From contig CAMBMH010000015.1 of NCBI GenBank assembly GCA_945868575.1, positions 1-41,956 on the forward strand: a stretch of DNA of 41,956 nt. Reading direction: 5' to 3'. This document shows positions 16,977 through 23,960 of this stretch, in pieces. The DNA is from Singulisphaera sp. GP187 (GTDB taxonomy: Bacteria; Planctomycetota; Planctomycetia; Gemmatales; Gemmataceae). Made by a program: the position numbers and the translations under genes. The number at the start of each line of letters is the position of its first letter. Position 1 is the first letter of the stretch. Below the pieces are notes generated by a model. It did no database searches. It saw nothing but the letters and a program-made list of their open reading frames with translations, and was not told the origin of the DNA.

Positions 16977-18545
16977 ATGCGCCTCAAGAATTGGACCAGG
17001 TTTTGTCTCGTTTGTGGCTTACTCGTTTACATGGAAGCCAAGCCTCTATTTTCCCAAAATCCCGGCGATGCAATAAAAACAGCGAATCGGCCTTGGGCCG
17101 AAATCCAGGTGCAGGATGCTGAAACCGGCCGGGGTATACCCCTGGTGGAACTGGAAACCGTTAACAATCTGTGTTTTGTCACGGACAACGCCGGGCGGAT
17201 TGCGTTTCAGGAGCCCGGCCTGATGGGCCAGGAGATCTTTTTCACAGTCAAAAGCCACGGCTATGAAATGGCAAAAGACGGTTTTGGCTTCCCCGGGGTC
17301 CGCTTCATCCCCAAAGCGGGTGAAAGAAAAGTCATCAAGCTCCAACGAAAAAACCTTGCGGAAAGGTTGTGTAGGCTCACCGGGGAAGGCCTTTATCGGG
17401 ATAGCCACCTTTTGGGCTACGAAAGCCCTCTTTTCAAACCCCTGGGAGCCGGTCAGGTATCCGGCCAGGATTCGATCCAGGCAACCGTTTTTCGCGACAA
17501 AGTATACTGGTTTTGGGGCGACACCAACCGGATGAGCTACCCTTTGGGGCTTTTCCGGATGGCGGGAGCCACCACCCCGGTTCCCGGACCCTGTTTCGAC
17601 CCTTCCAACGGAATCGCTTTCGACTATTTCGTCGACAAGTCAGGCTTTGCACGAGCAATGATGCCCATCCCCGAACGCCCCGAGGGAGTCGTTTGGGTGT
17701 TTGCCCTCTGCGTCGTTCCCAATAGCACAGGAAAGGATACCCTTTGCGCTCATTACACCAGGCGCAAAGGTCTGGCCGAGGAGATCGAACACGGGATTGC
17801 CGTCTTTGACCCGGAAAAAGCGATTTTTCAACCAGCCAAAACCCTTCCCCTCACGGAAACCTGGCGCCACCCCTCCGGGCACCCTATTCCTTTCGAGGAA
17901 AACGGCAAAAAATGGCTTCTGATGGGGAGTCCCAACCCGAATGTGCGGGTCCCCGCCACCCTGGAAGCCATTCTGGATCCCTCCCAATACGAGGCCTTTA
18001 CCTATTTCAGCGCCCCTTCACCCAAGAGACCTGTGGACCCCGCATTGTCGGAGGAAAAAAAGCCTTTTTGGCGTTGGCAAAAAGACCTTCCTCCCACCGA
18101 TTCCAAAACCGAACACAAGCTGTTTAAAGACGGGACAATCCTGCCGGAGCACGCCTGCTTTTGCCCGGTTAATGTTTCCGATCCAAAGGAACGAATCATG
18201 CTGCACAGCGGATCGGTGCGCTGGAATGCGTTCCGAAAGAAATGGATACTCCTGGCGGGGCAAATCGGTGGAAAATCGTCCCTTTTGGGCGAAGTATTTT
18301 ATGCCGAGTCAGATGCCCCCAATGGGCCTTTTTCCCATGCAACAAAGGTTTTAACCCACGACAAACAGACCTTTTACAATGTTTGCCATCACGATTTTCT
18401 CGACCGGGAGGAGGGCAGGTTCGTCCATTTCGAGGGGACTTACACCAATGATTTTTCTGGAAACCCATGGAAAACTCCACGGTATAACTACAACCAGGTT
18501 CTTTATCGGCTGGATTTGGGGTCGAAAGGGCTCGGTTTGAGGTGA
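16977..18545 (+). CDS. Exported protein of unknown function
   Basis: A 522-residue protein with a signal peptide (about residues 1-26). Residues 40-120 look like a carboxypeptidase-regulatory or transthyretin-like beta domain (IQVQDAETGRGIPLVELET, TDNAGRIAFQEPG). The rest has repeated aromatic beta segments such as VYWFWGDTNRM, KKWLLMGSPNPNVR and RKKWILLAGQIGG. These recall five-bladed glycosidase-like propellers (GH43/GH32 or DUF4185 proteins), but no catalytic acid pattern can be assigned. It might bind or process a polysaccharide. No close partner gene is seen; it precedes the multiheme operon by 168 bases with a hairpin between. Confidence 0.75.
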   Translation: MRLKNWTRFCLVCGLLVYMEAKPLFSQNPGDAIKTANRPWAEIQVQDAETGRGIPLVELETVNNLCFVTDNAGRIAFQEPGLMGQEIFFTVKSHGYEMAKDGFGFPGVRFIPKAGERKVIKLQRKNLAERLCRLTGEGLYRDSHLLGYESPLFKPLGAGQVSGQDSIQATVFRDKVYWFWGDTNRMSYPLGLFRMAGATTPVPGPCFDPSNGIAFDYFVDKSGFARAMMPIPERPEGVVWVFALCVVPNSTGKDTLCAHYTRRKGLAEEIEHGIAVFDPEKAIFQPAKTLPLTETWRHPSGHPIPFEENGKKWLLMGSPNPNVRVPATLEAILDPSQYEAFTYFSAPSPKRPVDPALSEEKKPFWRWQKDLPPTDSKTEHKLFKDGTILPEHACFCPVNVSDPKERIMLHSGSVRWNAFRKKWILLAGQIGGKSSLLGEVFYAESDAPNGPFSHATKVLTHDKQTFYNVCHHDFLDREEGRFVHFEGTYTNDFSGNPWKTPRYNYNQVLYRLDLGSKGLGLR

Positions 18546-18572
18546 TCCGTTGAGGGCTCCGTGAAGTCACCC

Positions 18573-18595
18573 CCAAAACAAAGCCGATGTTTTGG
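18573..18595 (+). terminator. Hairpin after the exported unknown gene
   Basis: An 8-bp stem (CCAAAACA with TGTTTTGG) and a 7-base loop lie 27 bases after the stop, followed only by a T/G-rich run. It probably separates this gene from the cytochrome operon. Confidence 0.4.
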
Positions 18596-18713
18596 TTGGT
18601 AAGCCATTTGGATTGCTTTCCAAGATGGAATCACCAAGTGGCACCCCGGTGGGCGAACCCCTAAATCTATCCTTACATTTGTGTGAGGATTCAAAATCGG
18701 ATGAGGTGTATTA

Positions 18714-20111
18714 GTGGGAAGGCTGTTCGGCCTGATTTTGGGTTTGATCGGCCTTTCGAGCCTTTGCTCCGCCCTTTGCAGCCAAATTCTCCCTTCTCCC
18801 AAGCCTGACCTCCCTTCTTCGGCATCTTCCACGGAACCCTACCTGGTAGGGGCCGGATCGTGCTCCGCCTCGGGTTGCCACAACGCCAATGGCCATTCCG
18901 GAACCAAAGGGAGCGAATACTCCACCTGGATCGCTTCGGATCCCCACGCCCAGGCCTCCTCGGTTTTGGGCTCGGATCGTTCCCAAAAAATGCTGGCCCG
19001 ATATCTGGGAAAAAGCGCCAATACCGCCGATCCCCAAAAAGAGCCCGTTTGTCTATCGTGTCATGTGTTTCCCGACCCGACCCTGAACCAAGGCTCCTAT
19101 ACCGGGCGTTTTAGCGCGGCCGATGGTGTGAGTTGCGAGGCTTGCCACGGAAAAGCCTCCCAATGGGTTTCGGCACACTATCAGGAATCGTGGAAAACCC
19201 TTTCCTCCGCGGAAAAATCCAAATTCGGTTTTGTCGACACCAAGAATTTGGCGATCCGGACCCGGACTTGTGTTCCTTGCCATGTGGGCGAAAAGGAGAT
19301 GGATGTCAATCACGACCTGATCGCTGCAGGCCACCCGAGACTGCGGTTTGAAATGGGTTCCTTTTTGGCAAACTATTCCTCCCGACATTGGCGTCAGACC
19401 GACGAAATTGCCCGGGATCCCAATCATTCATGGAACATCTGGACCACAGGTCAGGTTATCACCACCAAAGCCGCGCTCGAACTCTTGTCCTACCGGGGCA
19501 ATCAAAAGACCAAGCCCTGGCCTGAACTTTCCGAATACAACTGTGCCGCCTGCCATCATTCCCTAAGTGGATTTTATGGTAATCTACCCTCCCACGGAAA
19601 AATGCTATTTGGTACCTGGAGCAACCTTTCGGGGAATTTACCCGCGTATTCTCCCTTAAACTCCTTGTGGGATAAAAAGGCCAAAGAAGACTTGGGAAGC
19701 CTGACCCGCTTGATGGTCAAGATCGGATCCCACCGGGCCGAAGTCGGAAGTTTGGCAGAAAAGCTTGCCAAAAAGCTTGATCACGGCACATCCCACTTGG
19801 CGCCTCCGCCTTCCCCAAAAGAGGTCCGGACTTGGATTGAAGCTTATGAAGGATCGATCAAAGAGAACAAAATAAATCCCAATTGGGATCAGGACACTCA
19901 AACTTACATAATGCTAAGGGCTTATTTTCAGCATGCCAGGGATCTGAAAAAGGAAGTTCCCCCCAATTTGGAGAACCACCTTGGGGAGCTTCAGGATGAT
20001 TTGACATCAGCATTTCAAACAAACACCAATAGCATTCTGCATTCTCCGGAAAATTATGATTCCAAGCTGTCGAGAAAATGGCTGCAAAAATTTGGGGAGG
20101 ATTTGCGATGA
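18714..20111 (+). CDS. Pentaheme c-type cytochrome, c554-like (first paralogue)
   Basis: A 465-residue periplasmic cytochrome starting at GTG with GAGG upstream and a signal peptide or anchor (residues 1-24). Five haem sites are visible: an unusual CX4CH (CSASGCH, Cys50) and four CXXCH at Cys113 (CLSCH), Cys141 (CEACH), Cys186 (CVPCH) and Cys277 (CAACH). The AAGHPRL block after the fourth site is like that of cytochrome c554 and related multihaem proteins. The C-terminal 180 residues are helical and haem-free. It overlaps the next gene by ATGA. Likely role: electron transfer, or an oxidoreductase subunit, in the periplasm. A catalytic CX4CH haem, as some multihaem reductases have at an unusual site, is possible but unproven. 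Confidence 0.88.
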   Translation: MGRLFGLILGLIGLSSLCSALCSQILPSPKPDLPSSASSTEPYLVGAGSCSASGCHNANGHSGTKGSEYSTWIASDPHAQASSVLGSDRSQKMLARYLGKSANTADPQKEPVCLSCHVFPDPTLNQGSYTGRFSAADGVSCEACHGKASQWVSAHYQESWKTLSSAEKSKFGFVDTKNLAIRTRTCVPCHVGEKEMDVNHDLIAAGHPRLRFEMGSFLANYSSRHWRQTDEIARDPNHSWNIWTTGQVITTKAALELLSYRGNQKTKPWPELSEYNCAACHHSLSGFYGNLPSHGKMLFGTWSNLSGNLPAYSPLNSLWDKKAKEDLGSLTRLMVKIGSHRAEVGSLAEKLAKKLDHGTSHLAPPPSPKEVRTWIEAYEGSIKENKINPNWDQDTQTYIMLRAYFQHARDLKKEVPPNLENHLGELQDDLTSAFQTNTNSILHSPENYDSKLSRKWLQKFGEDLR

Positions 20112-21637
20112 GCACATACTCTTCAAACAGGGGGTTCTGGCGCGGACTCACCTTGGGCGTTGCATTTTTCGGTCTTACCCTTTTCCTAAACCTGTTGACC
20201 TTGCGACCGGGGGTTCGAGGCGAATCGATTGCAGTTTCGAAGGCCGAACCCGCCGCCGGAAAACCGTTGCCCAAACTGTATTTCGGATCCAAGGCATGTG
20301 CCTCGGCAGGTTGCCACGAAAAGGGACAAGTCACTGATCCCCCGCTCCTCTGCCGAGGTGATGAACTCGATCGCTTCAAGGCCCATGACCGCCATGCGGA
20401 TGCTTATAACGCGATGACAGGAAAATTGGGCCGGGACATTCTCAAGCGGCTCAACTTGGGCGAACCCCAAACCGCCACAGATTGTCTGGCTTGCCATTCG
20501 GTGAACATCGAAAAAGGCGCAACCAAACACGAATCTTTCCAATTGGAGGAAGGGGTTGGATGTGTGGTTTGCCATGGCGCCCATGAACGCTGGGTGGGCT
20601 CACATAGTCTGGTGATTTCCCGATCCGCCTTCCGGATACTCCCACGGGAAACCAAGGAATCCGACTATGGGATGACCGACCTTTGGGATCCTGCCAAACG
20701 CACCGCCCTTTGTGCGTCGTGCCATGTGGGCAATCAGGAACAGGGGAAGTTCGTTACCCATGACATGTATGCGGCGGGCCATCCCCCCTTGCAAGGCTTT
20801 GAAGTCGCAAGCTGGTCGAACCAAATGCCCAGGCACTGGCAACTGTTGCGGGAGAAACCCAAAGTAGTCCAAAAGATCCAGGGGCACAATTCGAGCGTTT
20901 GGGAGGAGAGCCAACTGATGCTGGTTGGCTCGGCGATAACTCTGCGCGAATCGATGCGTCTCCTGGCAAGTCATGCCAAAACCGCCTCAATTAACGGCGA
21001 GATGCTCGATTGGGCCCTTTTTGATTGCTACGCCTGCCATCATCCCCTTGGTCCACGCAGTTGGCGTCAAAACCAGACCCACCCCGGCAAACCGGGCAGG
21101 GTTCCGCTCAAAACATGGCCGATGGTTTTACCCGGAATGGGTGAGAAACTGCTTGGGTCCAAAGAGGAGGTGGACCAATTGACCCGCGAACTTGAGAACG
21201 CGACCTACTCACGCCCCTTTGGTGATCCCAAAAAGATCCAGTTGGCATCTGAAAAAATCGCCCACTGGGCCGACGCGATTGCCAAATCTTTTGCGTCCCA
21301 ACCTCTTGACCAAAAGACCGGTCCCAAATTGGGAAGTGAACTTCTCAAAATCTGGCAAGCTCCACCACGGGATTTTGACTCCGCCCGCCAAACGGGCTGG
21401 GCCCTCCTGACCTATCACTCAGATGAAGCCGCCCTTGGTCGAAACATAAACAAGGAGTGGTTGAAGTTTCTCGAAGGTTATGAAAGCGGACTGGATCTGA
21501 AACTGAAAACCGGTCGGGGAGTTCGCCCCGCAAGAGGGGAAGTCGCCAATCCGAAACAGGACGATTCTCCGCCAGACCAATTTCATCCAGACGGTTTTAT
21601 GGGCAAGTTAAAATTCTATCTCCAGGAGGGGAAATGA
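20108..21637 (+). CDS. Pentaheme c-type cytochrome, c554-like (second paralogue)
   Basis: A 509-residue cytochrome with an N-terminal anchor or signal (about residues 10-30). It repeats the plan of its upstream neighbour: CX4CH (CASAGCH, Cys64), then CXXCH at Cys126 (CLACH), Cys152 (CVVCH), Cys202 (CASCH) and Cys307 (CYACH), with THDMYAAGHPPL after the fourth. The near-equal spacing shows the two arose by duplication. The start at 20108 (ATGA overlap, GGAGG 8 bases upstream) is chosen over an in-frame ATG at 20078. The C-terminal tail is Pro/Lys-rich. It probably forms a heterodimer or relay with the first paralogue; this is inferred from pairing and coupling. Confidence 0.88.
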   Translation: MSTYSSNRGFWRGLTLGVAFFGLTLFLNLLTLRPGVRGESIAVSKAEPAAGKPLPKLYFGSKACASAGCHEKGQVTDPPLLCRGDELDRFKAHDRHADAYNAMTGKLGRDILKRLNLGEPQTATDCLACHSVNIEKGATKHESFQLEEGVGCVVCHGAHERWVGSHSLVISRSAFRILPRETKESDYGMTDLWDPAKRTALCASCHVGNQEQGKFVTHDMYAAGHPPLQGFEVASWSNQMPRHWQLLREKPKVVQKIQGHNSSVWEESQLMLVGSAITLRESMRLLASHAKTASINGEMLDWALFDCYACHHPLGPRSWRQNQTHPGKPGRVPLKTWPMVLPGMGEKLLGSKEEVDQLTRELENATYSRPFGDPKKIQLASEKIAHWADAIAKSFASQPLDQKTGPKLGSELLKIWQAPPRDFDSARQTGWALLTYHSDEAALGRNINKEWLKFLEGYESGLDLKLKTGRGVRPARGEVANPKQDDSPPDQFHPDGFMGKLKFYLQEGK

Positions 21638-21653
21638 TCCTGGGAGCCTACGG

Positions 21654-22490
21654 ATGCTAATCGATCACACCCATCGTTCCTGGATCGTGGGAACCTTTGC
21701 CGTTGGCATGGGCGCGGTCACACTGTATTTCGTTTTGGACTATTTCACGCCCGGGGGTGGCTTGCGCGGGGGAGATACGGTTGGGCTCTGGTATGGTGTG
21801 GCGGGAAGCGCATTGATGGTTTTTGCCGGATTGATTTCCGCACTGAGGCGCCTTCCCAGTTGGTGGTTTTTGGGCCAAAGACGGGTATGGCTTAGGGGAC
21901 ATGTGTGGCTTGGACTTCTGAGCGGGGTCCTCATCCTTTGCCATAGTCATTTCCGTATGGGTGGTCCGCTGGAATTTCTCCTAATGGTGGTGGTTTTCCT
22001 TGTGATCGGTTCAGGAATTCTTGGCCTTTTGCTTCAGCAATTCATTCCCGCCCTGATTCGGGAACAGGTGGAATCGGAGGCCCCCCTCTCCCAGCTTGAT
22101 GAAATCCTTCTTCGTATGAGGGACCAGTCAGATGACCTTTATTCCAAGGCGGTAGGGGAATTGGCCGATGAAGTCGCCCGCTTAAGAGTGCAAGGGTTTT
22201 ATCTTGAGACCGCCCGTCCCTGGCTAAGTGAGGTCCTGCCCGTCGACAGTCCCATTGCCCATGCTCCGATTTCCCGGGAAATCTTCGCCCAGACCGCCAA
22301 AATCCAGGGGGGACCAAACCTCATGGCCTTTTTGACCAGGCTGGAAGGATATTGCAATGAGCGCCGCCAACTTGCCCGTCAGCAACAGCTTCACAAGATC
22401 CTCCACACCTGGCTCCTGATTCATGTTCCCCTTTCCGTGATGTTGCTCATCCTGGGAATCGCGCATGTTATCACTGCACTATATTGGTAA
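21654..22490 (+). CDS. Membrane di-heme b-type cytochrome-like subunit
   Basis: A 278-residue membrane protein with five hydrophobic helices (about 9-30, 43-64, 83-99, 106-128 and 250-277) and a soluble loop of about 110 residues between helices 4 and 5. Helix 3 has His83 and His97 (X13 between them) and helix 5 has His257 and His271 (again X13). Two helices each with a His pair 14 residues apart is the ligand pattern of two stacked b haems, as in cytochrome b, b561 and ferric-reductase membrane domains. It probably carries electrons across the inner membrane between the Fe-S protein and the periplasmic cytochromes encoded on either side. GGGAG lies about 8 bases before the ATG. No named family is certain. 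Confidence 0.75.
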   Translation: MLIDHTHRSWIVGTFAVGMGAVTLYFVLDYFTPGGGLRGGDTVGLWYGVAGSALMVFAGLISALRRLPSWWFLGQRRVWLRGHVWLGLLSGVLILCHSHFRMGGPLEFLLMVVVFLVIGSGILGLLLQQFIPALIREQVESEAPLSQLDEILLRMRDQSDDLYSKAVGELADEVARLRVQGFYLETARPWLSEVLPVDSPIAHAPISREIFAQTAKIQGGPNLMAFLTRLEGYCNERRQLARQQQLHKILHTWLLIHVPLSVMLLILGIAHVITALYW

Positions 22491-22523
22491 ATCCAGAATC
22501 GTTTCAGGAGACATCAAGAACCC

Positions 22524-23960
22524 ATGCCCTCCGCATTCCGACATCCCAAGAACCTTTCCGAATGGATCGACCTGGGCCGATATGGAACGGCACGGAGATT
22601 CCTTTCGGGATGGAGTCCCTGGATGTTGGGGGCTGCCCTGGTGAGCCTGGGACTGGTGATGGGTGCTTTGTTATTGGACAAAAAAACCGCGTTTCAGTCG
22701 GGTCCACTAAGCCATTCCCATGGCTCCTTTAACAACGCCTGCGCCCAATGTCACACCGAACCTTTCGCTCCGGCGGCACGACTGATCCTGTCAAACAGCA
22801 ATTTTTCCTCTGTAAGTGATGCCTCTTGTGTAAAATGCCACAATCCGGGCATCCACCATTTGGCCGAACAATTCCAGCCTAGCTGCGCAAGTTGCCACAA
22901 GGAACACCAGGGGGAAAGGGATTTGAAAAGGGTGCCCGATTCCGAATGCCTTCAGTGCCACAAGGACCTTCACAGGGCAGACAACGCCCCACCGCAAGTG
23001 GCGCAATCCATCACCGGTTTTGATGCAAAATCCCATCCCGAAATGCGTATCCATCAAGCCATTGGTGGCCCATCCACGGATCCAGGGACGGTGAGATTCA
23101 GTCATCAGTCCCACCTCAAACCAGATGGAATTTTAACCATTGCCAGTTTCCTCCCCAATGGAGATGCAAATCGCGTCCGAAAGATCTTGCGCTGCGCCGA
23201 TTGCCATCAAACGGACAAGTCGGGAAATCTGATGACAGAAATTTCCTACGATGCCCACTGCAAATCATGCCACCCGGTTCCTGTAAGACTGGCTGGCACC
23301 CCAAGCAAAGACCCAAGGTATACAAAGTTCGAAACCCTTGTTGCCAACTTCCAGGCCAGGCCGGCCCTTCATCCTGCCAAGGGCCAGGATACTTCGGCCA
23401 CTCTTGGCGAACTCAGGCAGCGTCTCGAAAAACTAATCGGGGATCCGCCACAAGTGCAAATCATGGACTATCTGGATTTTCAATATGGTTTTTTCAACGG
23501 GGTTTTTGGTGCCAGAAGGGAAATGAGCGACTGGCCTAAAGCCCAGATGAAATTTCTTGTCGAGCAACTTTTTCATCCATTTGGAAAGGACGGCAAACCT
23601 TCACAGGCGGGCTGCCTCTATTGCCACACGGCGGATCCCAAATCCGCCGACCCAATTCCGCTTGCTAAAAGCAATATTCCAAAGCGTTGGAATCGGCACG
23701 CACTTTTTCGTCATCAAAGCCACCAACATCTCGATTGCCAAAGCTGCCACAAAGCGCAATTCAGCCAAAACACATCGGATATCCTGATGCCAACCATCAA
23801 GCAGTGCATGAACTGCCATCACACGGGGTCGGGTGGCGCCCGGGCCGACTGTTCCGAGTGTCACAAATACCATCCTGAAAATGGATCTCGGGATATACAA
23901 TCCGGGGCATACTCCCACACTCTTGAAGCGTTGACCAGGGAAGGCAATCATGGCCCCTGA
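22524..23960 (+). CDS. Membrane-anchored decaheme c-type cytochrome
   Basis: A 478-residue protein with one transmembrane helix (about residues 32-51) and ten CXXCH haem sites in the periplasmic part, in order: CAQCH (Cys73), CVKCH, CASCH, CLQCH, CADCH, CKSCH, CLYCH, CQSCH, CMNCH and CSECH. Several sites are followed by further His residues usable as distal ligands, as in cytochrome c3/NapC-like chains. A haem-free stretch of about 90 residues separates sites 6 and 7, dividing it into a hexahaem and a tetrahaem part. It overlaps the next gene by 11 bases. Likely role: the long electron wire linking the membrane b-haem subunit with the pentahaem proteins or an outer acceptor. Confidence 0.9.
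   Translation: MPSAFRHPKNLSEWIDLGRYGTARRFLSGWSPWMLGAALVSLGLVMGALLLDKKTAFQSGPLSHSHGSFNNACAQCHTEPFAPAARLILSNSNFSSVSDASCVKCHNPGIHHLAEQFQPSCASCHKEHQGERDLKRVPDSECLQCHKDLHRADNAPPQVAQSITGFDAKSHPEMRIHQAIGGPSTDPGTVRFSHQSHLKPDGILTIASFLPNGDANRVRKILRCADCHQTDKSGNLMTEISYDAHCKSCHPVPVRLAGTPSKDPRYTKFETLVANFQARPALHPAKGQDTSATLGELRQRLEKLIGDPPQVQIMDYLDFQYGFFNGVFGARREMSDWPKAQMKFLVEQLFHPFGKDGKPSQAGCLYCHTADPKSADPIPLAKSNIPKRWNRHALFRHQSHQHLDCQSCHKAQFSQNTSDILMPTIKQCMNCHHTGSGGARADCSECHKYHPENGSRDIQSGAYSHTLEALTREGNHGP

Noticed and set aside
18641-18660. Sigma54-type promoter (TGGCAC then TGGGC) before the cytochrome operon
   Set aside because: The second element lacks the TTGC core, and no enhancer-binding protein gene or site is visible.
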